NCBI GenBank assembly: GCA_007116425.1
Contig: SKIL01000083.1
Coordinates: 1 to 6,071 of the forward strand
Origin: Bacteriovoracaceae bacterium
GTDB lineage: Bacteria > Bdellovibrionota > Bacteriovoracia > Bacteriovoracales > Bacteriovoracaceae
Direction: 5' to 3'
Length of the DNA: 6,071 bases
Shown here: positions 1 through 6,071 of the stretch, one piece after another
Position numbering within the stretch: position 1 is the stretch's first letter
Layout of the letters: each line of letters starts with the position of its first letter
Translations under genes and position numbers: made by a program
The notes under the pieces: model-generated
Told to the model about the DNA's origin: nothing
Databases searched by the model: none
The model's input: the letters and a program-made list of their open reading frames with translations, nothing else

Positions 1-2
1 AA

Positions 3-1019
3 AAACAAGTTCAAAACCGCCTCAATATGCGTTGGAATCTAAATGATCAGCTGGACTTTCACACGCAATTGCGAACTCGATTTATTTCAAGTGAGATTGA
101 TCAAGCTCTACCGGATGATACCTATAGAGATGCACTTTCTTCTGACGAGGGAATTATCAACTTGAGCTGGATGCTTGTTCGCAGTGATGATTACTTCCTC
201 TATACCACTGCTGATCGCCTCTTTTTAGACTGGTCTTCTCATGATTGGAGTGTGCGTGTGGGGCGACAGCGAGTTAATTGGGGCATAAATACACTCACCA
301 ATCCTAACGATCTCTTTAATATTTATTCGATGTATGAATATGACTACCCTGAGCCGCCTGGGAGTGATGCCTTGCGAGTGACTTATTATCGAGACTGGGC
401 CTCACGATTTGAAATTGCTCTGATGCCTGCTCGTGAGCAGCGAGAAAGTGTCGCGGCCGCACTCTATGCTTTCAATTGGGAAGGTTTCGACTTTCAGTTG
501 ATTGGGGGCCATTACCGAGAGCGCCTGAGCGTTGGAGGTGGCTGGGCCGGAAATGTTGGAAAAAGCAGCTTTAAAGGAGAGGTGATGTTTTTTCAACGCC
601 TCAACTCTGAGCGTGAAGATATTGATGAAAACTCGGCAGTATTGGCGCTCTCTCTTGATCATATGTTTGAAAACTCATTGTTTCTCGTATTGGAAACTGT
701 TTATAATAGTCGCGGAGGTCCTAAAAGTTTTGGAGAGATCTCCACAAATCATACGGTTTTCTCTGCGGATAACCCCACACTCTCGACCTGGCAAGTTAGC
801 AGCCGCCTTCAATATTCTCCTCATCCACTTTTTAATAGTGCTATAACGATTGCTTATTATCCAGACGAGAAAAGTACTTTTCTCTCACCTCAGTTTATTT
901 ATAATGTTCAGCAGGATGTCGACATGATGTTTTTCTCCCAACATTTCATTGGGCAGTCTTCCTCTTTTATCTCGAGCTTAGGTGATACTGTTGGTGTTTC
1001 CGCTCAATGGAATTTCTAA
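3..1019 (+). CDS. Outer-membrane beta-barrel (porin-like) protein, C-terminal part
   Basis: This is the 3' part (338 codons) of a gene that begins before the window. The frame is already open at position 3, and the first ATG, at 27, has no ribosome binding site, so it is probably an internal Met. The protein is rich in alternating polar/hydrophobic stretches with many Tyr, Trp and Phe residues, as in antiparallel transmembrane strands. It ends in VGVSAQWNF: a C-terminal Phe with Trp two residues before it is the usual recognition signal for barrel insertion by the BAM machinery. The segment GRQRVNWG (261-284) followed by NPNDLFN is typical of a broad group of long-chain porin-like barrels in proteobacteria (DUF1302-like or export-type); I cannot name the exact family. 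It would sit in the outer membrane, and its substrate cannot be told from sequence. The protein has no cysteines in the visible part, unlike the downstream genes. An 80-base gap separates it from the next frame, so co-transcription is possible but unproven. Confidence 0.8.
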   Translation, partial: KQVQNRLNMRWNLNDQLDFHTQLRTRFISSEIDQALPDDTYRDALSSDEGIINLSWMLVRSDDYFLYTTADRLFLDWSSHDWSVRVGRQRVNWGINTLTNPNDLFNIYSMYEYDYPEPPGSDALRVTYYRDWASRFEIALMPAREQRESVAAALYAFNWEGFDFQLIGGHYRERLSVGGGWAGNVGKSSFKGEVMFFQRLNSEREDIDENSAVLALSLDHMFENSLFLVLETVYNSRGGPKSFGEISTNHTVFSADNPTLSTWQVSSRLQYSPHPLFNSAITIAYYPDEKSTFLSPQFIYNVQQDVDMMFFSQHFIGQSSSFISSLGDTVGVSAQWNF

Positions 1020-1099
1020 ACAATTCGCGTCATCCGCTCAATCTCGCCTAGTCTTTAAGCGATCTGATAAATTTGCCATTTTTTATGTGTAAATAATAA

Positions 1100-3457
1100 C
1101 AATGTGACCTGGATGAATATATCGCTGAAATTTGGGCCATCGCCTCAAGTGACTTAAATGCTCAATCCAAATTTTTAGAATTCTACGACGTAGATAATTT
1201 TCACTCTCAAGAAAATTATTTATGGGAAGGTGATTATCACCGAAGAGTTCGTGGCCAAGACCACTTAAGTTGCGCTTACTTAAAAAAGTTTTCTCCACTT
1301 CAGGCAAATCTTTATGGAGTAGAGCCCAATGTTGCAGCTTTAACTGCAATTGGACAATCTGTTTTAAATCAAGATGAGTACCTTGCTCGTTGTGATGATT
1401 TTGATCAACAGGAAGATCTTCAGGTTGCGGTTTATCAACTCGATTTGCCAGAGTTTCGACGTGGACGATGGGAGAGACATGGTCATGATTATTGGAACTC
1501 GTTAAGGCTGTACTTATCTTGGGCATACCGTTTTGCACCTGAAATGGATCAAATGGCCTTTCCTTTCGCTAATGTTTTTAGAAGTGTGGCGATTGAAGAT
1601 GCTGTTTTACTGACTCCAAATGGATGTAAGTCACTTTCACCTCCTGCTTGTGATAATGATAGATTGGCGATTAACTCTATCAGAGAGTTTGCTAAAAATA
1701 ATTATCGATCAAATGCCCTGAATCTCGATATCATGCGAAGTGTTCCTGATGGGCCGCAACAGGATTTACTTGATTCTCCAATTCCCTCAATTAATACGGA
1801 TATTTTAGATCTAGCAGACCATAGCAGTGCATCTGATTGGTTAAATCAGTTTCGCGAAAATATGTCTGCCACTCGGAATCATCATAGAACACGTCTGATA
1901 AGGGCATTCTCACAGCTAAACTTGATCACAAACTATATTGGAGTCCAAAATTTCGTTCGTAACTTAGAAGAAGAGTTTAGTGATATTTTAACTACTAAGT
2001 CCTCTGGAAGATCACTTAACGAGCAAAAAAATCGACTTTTCTATCTCTGCACCGAGTTTAGCTTTTCACAGCATGAAACATGGAGTTTAATTAAATCAGA
2101 CTTAGATATTCTCAAAGATTATCAAGTCTTAGACGGCATATCTCAAAACATCTCCGGACATAAGGTTTCTGAGTATTACTCATATCTAGTTGATTTAGGA
2201 AAAAATATTAACTCTCTCTGCTACTCTTTCAACCAGAGAAATGTTTGGAATAATGACTTTAAATTAGAGCGTACAGGGTTTGCCCCTTGGTATATTGATA
2301 GAGTTTATGACAATAAATATGACTCAAGCTTTTATGATGATGTAAAAAATAATTCGAGTGAAAGTTCTCCTTTTATTTCTTTAGGCACTTCGCATGACTT
2401 GAAGCCTTCTGATGCAGTCATTTGCGCAACCGCTTCTGATTGTGCAAGGTTGGTCGTTCAAAGCATCATCGATATTTATTCTGTCTCTCAATACGCATCA
2501 GCAATGTGGAGCCTTGAGAGAAAAATTAAAGCTCCAGATCTGTTCAACCCTTATAATGAAAGAACTTCATGTCAAGTATATGACCCTTGGTATAAGACAA
2601 AATCTTCAATTTTTAATCTTGTCTGGGACCTTGGTCAAGCAACAGTTTCAGCTTTTACACCTGGAATGGTTTATACTTCAGCTACACTGAGTCCACGAAC
2701 GGTGACAAGTTTTCGACAATTAGTTGAAGATGGAAAAATTCATTACGACAGAAATATCAACGAGCAGGCAATTGTTTCTAGTTTGGCCGCTGACTTTGGG
2801 CCTCTTTTGGGCGTACCTTGTTCTGTTTCTATTAACCAGTCACACTACCTTCATCATGACTACTTAATGTTTGCTGGAGTCTCCGTTGGAACCTGTACGA
2901 GTAATGAGGATTATAATATTTTTGCACAGAGTGGAAGTAATATTGATGACAATGAATCTCGTGTGCTTAACTCTTGTATGGCCTGTACATTAAATTTTGA
3001 GACTCTCTCAGGAACTGCGGCCTATTTAAGTCAAAATGTTGGGCCTGTTTACTTTTTCGTGCGTGGAATTTATCGCCTCTATAAAGGTCTTACTGACCCT
3101 CTAAATATTCCGCGTTCATGGGAGGTTTATCCTCAAGACGTTGCTGAAACACTTCTTAGCTATGGAGAAGTTCCTGATCATTGCGTCCGGGACTTGAGGC
3201 GAGGTCGAAGTTGTTTAAGAAATATTTGCGAGCAATCAGTTGCGGATCGTCTAAAGCGAGATTTTCCAAGACTACCGAACTATATTTCTGAATTTGATGT
3301 ACCAGATTTTGGAAGCGGAAAGGCATATATTCGAGGTTGTAATGATCCTATAACTTTTTGGGTTCGAAGGGAAATTGATCAAAATAATTTTTCTGGCCAG
3401 GCTGAGTCGTGTAGAGTGTCACGCTTGAGTGTACCTGAGAGTTGCTTGAATAATTAA
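1100..3457 (+). CDS. Large cysteine-rich protein of unknown function; 5' end uncertain or missing
   Basis: I do not recognise the family. The frame is open for 785 codons from just after stop codons at 1094 and 1097 down to the TAA at 3455. There is no in-frame ATG or GTG between 1100 and 1445; the first standard start is TTG at 1445. The 115 codons before that TTG still look coding (for example CDLDEYIAEIWAIAS, then LSCAYLKKF), so starting at 1445 would cut off real protein. No signal peptide is visible in any frame upstream. The whole frame has 20 cysteines, including a CMAC motif near 2980 and a C-terminal third rich in Cys; none is followed by His as in a haem CxxCH site. An even, high cysteine count suggests disulfides and an extracytoplasmic location. 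Composition is soluble, with no transmembrane segments. The stop lies 17 bases before the next gene, so they are probably one operon. Possible explanations are a 5' deletion, an assembly frameshift, or a non-standard start such as CTG at 1109. Confidence 0.75.
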   Translation, partial: QCDLDEYIAEIWAIASSDLNAQSKFLEFYDVDNFHSQENYLWEGDYHRRVRGQDHLSCAYLKKFSPLQANLYGVEPNVAALTAIGQSVLNQDEYLARCDDFDQQEDLQVAVYQLDLPEFRRGRWERHGHDYWNSLRLYLSWAYRFAPEMDQMAFPFANVFRSVAIEDAVLLTPNGCKSLSPPACDNDRLAINSIREFAKNNYRSNALNLDIMRSVPDGPQQDLLDSPIPSINTDILDLADHSSASDWLNQFRENMSATRNHHRTRLIRAFSQLNLITNYIGVQNFVRNLEEEFSDILTTKSSGRSLNEQKNRLFYLCTEFSFSQHETWSLIKSDLDILKDYQVLDGISQNISGHKVSEYYSYLVDLGKNINSLCYSFNQRNVWNNDFKLERTGFAPWYIDRVYDNKYDSSFYDDVKNNSSESSPFISLGTSHDLKPSDAVICATASDCARLVVQSIIDIYSVSQYASAMWSLERKIKAPDLFNPYNERTSCQVYDPWYKTKSSIFNLVWDLGQATVSAFTPGMVYTSATLSPRTVTSFRQLVEDGKIHYDRNINEQAIVSSLAADFGPLLGVPCSVSINQSHYLHHDYLMFAGVSVGTCTSNEDYNIFAQSGSNIDDNESRVLNSCMACTLNFETLSGTAAYLSQNVGPVYFFVRGIYRLYKGLTDPLNIPRSWEVYPQDVAETLLSYGEVPDHCVRDLRRGRSCLRNICEQSVADRLKRDFPRLPNYISEFDVPDFGSGKAYIRGCNDPITFWVRREIDQNNFSGQAESCRVSRLSVPESCLNN

Positions 3458-3462
3458 GCGTA

Positions 3463-3469
3463 GAGGTGA
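3463..3469 (+). promoter_or_regulatory. Ribosome binding site GAGGTGA for the small cysteine-rich protein
   Basis: GAGGTGA closely matches the anti-Shine-Dalgarno complement and is followed by five bases and then GTG at 3475. It decides the start: the other in-frame GTG, at 3466, lies inside this motif and has no such site of its own, so the shorter product is preferred. Confidence 0.6.
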
Positions 3470-3474
3470 GTAAC

Positions 3475-4026
3475 GTGCGAAAAATTTTTTGTATCCTAAT
3501 TTTTTTATTTGTCTCAGGATACGCCTTGGGTGTCGAGATTAGTACTTACTGGAATGATCAAAATCAAAAAGTTGTCCAGGTCAACTGTTCTTACAAGTCT
3601 AGTGATCTTTGTTTACAAACTTGCAACGAAGAATATCAATGTAAAGTGCTAGAGCCAATTTGTATCGATTGTGTTGGAACATCGATCATTATGACTTATT
3701 ATTTTCAAGAAATGGGTAGGCTTATCTATAATACAGGTCATTTAATTGACCCTTATTTTGCGGCCGATATGCTATCGTCTGATGAATTTATTTCATTGAG
3801 CGCGCGAAGCATATATAATCACATCGACTCTTTTAATTCTTTTTCTCTCCAGCGTCGATTTCGAAGTATGTGTAATGACGGCACTTTTAATCCTATTGTT
3901 TTCTTTTCAAGAGAAAACTCTGGCACAATTGGCCAACCAAAGTGGGTATGGTGTGAGTCAGGTATTTATGAAGCTGCTAATTATGGCAATGTTTCTTTCG
4001 AAGAGTCGTACAGTGACTTCCTCTAA
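3475..4026 (+). CDS. Small secreted cysteine-rich protein, unknown function
   Basis: The product is 183 residues from the GTG at 3475, chosen because of the GAGGTGA just upstream. The N-terminus MRKIFCILIFLFVSGYALG is a clear Sec signal peptide: a positive start, a hydrophobic core, and a likely signal peptidase I cut after Ala-Leu-Gly at residue 19. Cys6 is inside the hydrophobic core and is not a lipobox. The mature part has eight cysteines. Six are clustered between residues 38 and 66, ending in the CxxC-type sequence CIDCVG (63-66), and two more are at 133 and 160. This suggests a small disulfide-knotted N-terminal domain followed by a mixed helical region (about 70-130). I do not recognise the family. 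It is the middle gene of a tight three-gene set, between the large cysteine-rich protein and the putative peptidase, and its 3' end overlaps the next gene. A role as partner, inhibitor or chaperone of the peptidase is only inference. Confidence 0.8.
   Translation: MRKIFCILIFLFVSGYALGVEISTYWNDQNQKVVQVNCSYKSSDLCLQTCNEEYQCKVLEPICIDCVGTSIIMTYYFQEMGRLIYNTGHLIDPYFAADMLSSDEFISLSARSIYNHIDSFNSFSLQRRFRSMCNDGTFNPIVFFSRENSGTIGQPKWVWCESGIYEAANYGNVSFEESYSDFL
4000..4005 (+). promoter_or_regulatory. Probable ribosome binding site GAAGAG for the putative peptidase
   Basis: GAAGAG lies seven bases before GTG at 4013, inside the end of the previous gene. The in-frame ATGs at 3983 and 3989 have no such site; ATG at 3968 has a weaker CAGG five bases upstream. 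The motif favours the 4013 start and implies translational coupling with the upstream gene. Confidence 0.4.
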
Positions 4027-5257
4027 TTTTTTCTTTTGCCGAAATTTAATTTTCGTTCTTGTGTTCATGCTTTTTTCAAGTATAGGACAGGCATCTCGTT
4101 TAGAGAATGTTTTTTATGTGGGAACGCTTAATGAAAGGTCTGAACTTTCGCCATCTCGGCCAACTCATGTTCTCGTCGTTGGCACTGCCCGAGGAAATGA
4201 ATCTGATCAGTACTTTCAATCTGCGGTCTTAAAAGGTTTAATCTATTTAGACCGTTACCCATCTCATCAGGTGATTATTATCTCGAATCCTGATGTCATC
4301 AATGGGACCAATCGTGAAGTCTTTAATCGCTTTAATGTCTCAATTATAGCAACTGAGAGAGCTCGTCTTGAGACATCTCACTTAGTTCGAATCATGACTC
4401 AATTTCAAACGATTATGAGTTTTGATTATTTTGGACATTCGAGCCCTTGGTCATTAAATCTCTCAGGGTCCGGCCGCCTGGACCCTGTTAGAGATGCTCA
4501 GCAGCTTATTACTTTAAGGTCCCACTTTCACGAGTATGCTTTTGTTAATCTCAATGGTTGCAATGGAGGGTTTCAAATTGCACCGGCACTGAGCCGAGTT
4601 TGGCAAGTAGCTGTATCCGGTGCCTTGACTGGAACATTTTTTGAACGTCTCCAGGCCGATGGTAAATGGTATAAAAAAATTGACCGCACAAGCTCAGAGA
4701 GAGTTCATTTTAATCGCTTTACTTTTGATAATTCTCGCAGTTGCCTCGATGGGGTTTGTTGGCGAATGAAGCCTCAAAGACATAGTTATGCAAGTTATTG
4801 GGGTAACTTTATTTCTGGTGGGGGATTGAGCTTTAATAAGTTTTTTTGCAATTATGATGATAACCGATCAAACTGTCTTCAATCAATGGCGAAAAGTATT
4901 ATTTCTCATGCAAGTGCTTACAACTTTGGACCAAAACCAAGCTGGGAAGAATATCAGACTTTAGTTTTTGATTATCTTTGCTCAACTGCTCGGGACCCCA
5001 ATTACTTTGATCGCTGTGTTGAAGGTATTTTATCAGCTTACAATTCAGGAAGTGATGAGTTTCAGATGCATCCAGGCAATGCTCTTGACTGTAATTTTAG
5101 TGGTTGTAATGCAAGAGTCAGTTGCGAAAGAGATAGGAATGGAAATCCAACGGGCGGAAGCTGTGAACTTTTGGCACCGAGAAATCAAAATCCGAGGAGT
5201 CTTGTTCGTGAGTATCGTGCTTATAAATTAGGTTACGGTCTTCTTTTTGAAGATTAA
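4013..5257 (+). CDS. Secreted putative caspase-fold (clan CD-like) cysteine peptidase
   Basis: Starting at GTG 4013 the product is 414 residues. The N-terminus is a signal peptide: TSSNFFFCRN, a hydrophobic core, then SSIGQA with a likely cut after Ala27. Starts at ATG 3968, 3983 or 3989 would only lengthen the n-region. The next 170 residues fit an alpha/beta caspase-like fold: strand HVLVVGTARG, a helix, strand QVIIISN, strand NVSIIAT, a helix, strand ending in FDYFGHSS (His142, codon 4436-4438), then strand FVNLNGCNGG (Cys183, codon 4559-4561) and strand QVAVSGA. In clan CD peptidases (caspase, gingipain, clostripain, legumain) a hydrophobic strand ending in His-Gly or similar and another ending in a Cys followed by small residues form the catalytic dyad; the match here is by motif and order, not by search. 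The C-terminal 200 residues hold ten more cysteines, probably five disulfides. It overlaps the previous gene by 14 bases. The family and the cleavage specificity are unknown; an inactive relative is possible. Confidence 0.75.
   Translation: MTSSNFFFCRNLIFVLVFMLFSSIGQASRLENVFYVGTLNERSELSPSRPTHVLVVGTARGNESDQYFQSAVLKGLIYLDRYPSHQVIIISNPDVINGTNREVFNRFNVSIIATERARLETSHLVRIMTQFQTIMSFDYFGHSSPWSLNLSGSGRLDPVRDAQQLITLRSHFHEYAFVNLNGCNGGFQIAPALSRVWQVAVSGALTGTFFERLQADGKWYKKIDRTSSERVHFNRFTFDNSRSCLDGVCWRMKPQRHSYASYWGNFISGGGLSFNKFFCNYDDNRSNCLQSMAKSIISHASAYNFGPKPSWEEYQTLVFDYLCSTARDPNYFDRCVEGILSAYNSGSDEFQMHPGNALDCNFSGCNARVSCERDRNGNPTGGSCELLAPRNQNPRSLVREYRAYKLGYGLLFED
4458..4495 (+). repeat. Long bulged inverted repeat inside the peptidase gene
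   Basis: ATCTCTCAGGGTCC (4458-4471) pairs with GGACCCTG (4480-4487) and, after a TT bulge, AGAGAT (4490-4495). This gives 14 base pairs around an eight-base GC-rich loop. It lies in the coding region between the putative His and Cys motifs. No T-run follows, so it is not a normal terminator. It may be an mRNA structure or chance. Confidence 0.5.
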
Positions 5258-5269
5258 TCTTCCGTCTTC
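5239..5269 (+). repeat. Overlapping small inverted repeats at the end of the operon
   Basis: One GAAGA (5249-5253) can pair with any of three TCTTC copies (5239-5243, 5258-5262, 5265-5269). Part of this is a perfect 14-base palindrome, GAAGATTAATCTTC (5249-5262), covering the stop codon. The stems are only five base pairs and the downstream bases are merely pyrimidine-rich, so a weak transcript-end structure is possible but a standard terminator is not shown. Confidence 0.35.
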
Positions 5270-5499
5270 TTTGACTCTCTAAATTGCGCTATTAAGCTTT
5301 GCTTATCTCATAATTGCTCAACCCTCACAGTTTTTCTTATTAGTTACACAACACCCCCCTCAGTGTCCTTTTCTAGTTGGCAAATTTTGAACTTTTTTAA
5401 AAAATTTCTTTTGCCTCTAAGTTGTTGTTTTTATGCGTTATTTACTCTCAAACTAATTTTGTCTCTTATTTTTTCCTTACTTTTTTTAAAATAGAAAGC
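5258..5499. other. T-rich intergenic region
   Basis: This 242-base spacer separates the operon from the lipoprotein gene. It has many T runs, a TTTTTTAAAAAA palindrome (5393-5404) and a C run (5354-5359), but no frame that looks coding. The promoter of the lipoprotein gene should lie here; TAAAAT at 5487-5492 resembles a -10 box but has no convincing -35 at normal spacing and sits very close to the ATG. No confident promoter or terminator could be assigned. Confidence 0.5.
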
Positions 5500-6071
5500 A
5501 TGAAGACCTCTAAACTTTATGCCATTTGTGTTCTCCTTGTTATGACTTCCTCTTGTCAGGAGGCTGAGTTTTTTGGAGTTGAGCTTGACGATGCTCCTAA
5601 GCTTATTTCTTTTGAGCACTATATATCTGAGCTTCCAAAAGTTGTTTGTGACCCTATGACAGGAGCGACTCAAGGAAATGACTTTGATTCTAACCGAGGT
5701 GTTAAGGGAAGACTATTTGAAGGATTAGTCACGATAAATCAATTTTCAGACTTGGTTAATCCTGAATCGAAACAGGCCATTGATGGACAGTCTTTACAGG
5801 CCGATGCAGAAATTTATATGCGAAAGATTAGCGTTCCAACTCGGGCCTTTTCAGAAGGATTCAAATTGGGAGAAAATCGTTACGTTATTGGCTCTCAAGG
5901 CCAGATTTTGACCGAAGATTTTGGGATGCAGCTTAATACAAGGCTTGCTCTTGGAGATCTTGACGAGGGTTACTACGAGTTTGCCCTTCTGGCCGATGAC
6001 GGCTCTGTCATGCGCATTCAAACTGGAGGGCAAACCTTTGAGGCCTACGATCACACTTTGATTAGTGCTGA
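5500..6071 (+). CDS. Lipoprotein with PA14-like domain, N-terminal part (runs off the window)
   Basis: The ATG at 5500 opens a frame with no stop through the last base, giving the first 190 residues. The start MKTSKLYAICVLLVMTSSC is a lipoprotein signal peptide with a lipobox ending at Cys19, so the mature protein is likely anchored in the envelope membrane by a lipid. A weak purine-rich AGAAAG precedes the start. From about residue 67 the sequence resembles a PA14 or fibro-slime type domain: GVKGRLFE (67-74), PTRAFSEGF (113-121), and the hallmark GYYEFALLADDGSVMRI (157-173), where a Tyr/Phe strand is followed by Asp-Asp-Gly-Ser. Such beta-sandwich domains usually bind carbohydrate or act as adhesive modules. 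The rest of the gene, and any further domains, lie outside the window. It is separated from the operon by 242 bases and is probably transcribed on its own. Confidence 0.8.
   Translation, partial: MKTSKLYAICVLLVMTSSCQEAEFFGVELDDAPKLISFEHYISELPKVVCDPMTGATQGNDFDSNRGVKGRLFEGLVTINQFSDLVNPESKQAIDGQSLQADAEIYMRKISVPTRAFSEGFKLGENRYVIGSQGQILTEDFGMQLNTRLALGDLDEGYYEFALLADDGSVMRIQTGGQTFEAYDHTLISA

Noticed and set aside
402..846. Short open frames on both strands within the barrel gene
   Set aside because: They lie wholly within the barrel frame, whose strand pattern and C-terminal Phe are convincing, and they show no motifs or ribosome sites.
1073..1099. Possible promoter TTGCCA ... TAATAA
   Set aside because: The -35-like box is good, but the spacer is 15 bases and the -10 box matches poorly; in AT-rich DNA this is not enough to call.
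1445..1447. TTG as the start of the large cysteine-rich gene
   Set aside because: Coding-like sequence continues 115 codons upstream in the same frame, the codon has no ribosome site, and the product would begin mid-domain without a signal peptide. It remains the only standard start in the frame before 1541.
1083..1538. Antisense open frame of 151 codons
   Set aside because: It lies opposite the well-supported large cysteine-rich frame, has a low-complexity His/Gln/Leu-rich product with no motif, and no ribosome site. It is a mirror of codon bias on the other strand.
2412..2690. Short + strand frame within the large gene
   Set aside because: Out-of-frame shadow of the cysteine-rich protein with no independent support.
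2971..2988. CMAC as a haem-binding or zinc motif in the large protein
   Set aside because: The haem motif needs CxxCH, and here Thr follows. No second CxxC pair is nearby for a zinc site, so disulfide cysteines are more likely.
4968..5231. Short + strand frame within the peptidase gene's 3' part
   Set aside because: Shadow frame; the main frame carries the regularly spaced cysteines there.
5351..5374. Terminator-like ACAC ... GTGT followed by CCTTTTCT
   Set aside because: The stem has only four pairs with a large C-rich loop, too weak for an intrinsic terminator.
5431..6054. Two antisense frames opposite the lipoprotein
   Set aside because: The + strand frame from 5500 has a lipoprotein signal and PA14-like motif and stays open to the edge; the antisense products are basic and featureless.

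Overview
The window looks like chromosomal DNA from a Gram-negative predator-like or environmental bacterium, most plausibly from Bdellovibrionota (the Bacteriovorax/Halobacteriovorax side). This is an inference from style, not a database match. The DNA is AT-rich. Every recognisable product is exported: an outer-membrane beta-barrel, three cysteine-rich secreted proteins and a lipoprotein. All genes lie on the + strand, and no RNA genes, mobile elements or CRISPR arrays were seen.

Layout. (1) Positions 3-1019 hold the 3' part of an outer-membrane porin-like barrel gene whose start lies before the window. (2) Positions 1020-1099 are a short gap full of stop codons. (3) From 1100 to 5257 run three tightly packed genes that probably form one operon. 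The first is a very large cysteine-rich protein of unknown family (open frame 1100-3457), which has no ordinary start codon or signal peptide. The second is a small cysteine-rich secreted protein (3475-4026). The third is a secreted protein (about 4013-5257) whose pattern of strands, a Gly-His motif and an Asn-Gly-Cys-Asn-Gly-Gly motif suggests a caspase-fold (clan CD-like) cysteine peptidase. (4) Positions 5258-5499 are a T-rich intergenic stretch. (5) From 5500 to the window edge is the N-terminal 190 residues of a lipoprotein with a PA14-like domain.

How they may work together. The operon encodes three extracytoplasmic proteins with many, and even, numbers of structural cysteines (20, 8, and 10 plus the putative catalytic one). 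They are therefore probably disulfide-stabilised and act in the periplasm, on the surface or outside the cell. A reasonable but untested model is a secreted protease with two dedicated partners (substrate, inhibitor, chaperone or scaffold). The flanking barrel and PA14-like lipoprotein are envelope proteins and need not be part of the same system. The main points for follow-up are the candidate peptidase and the apparently missing 5' end of the large gene upstream of it.
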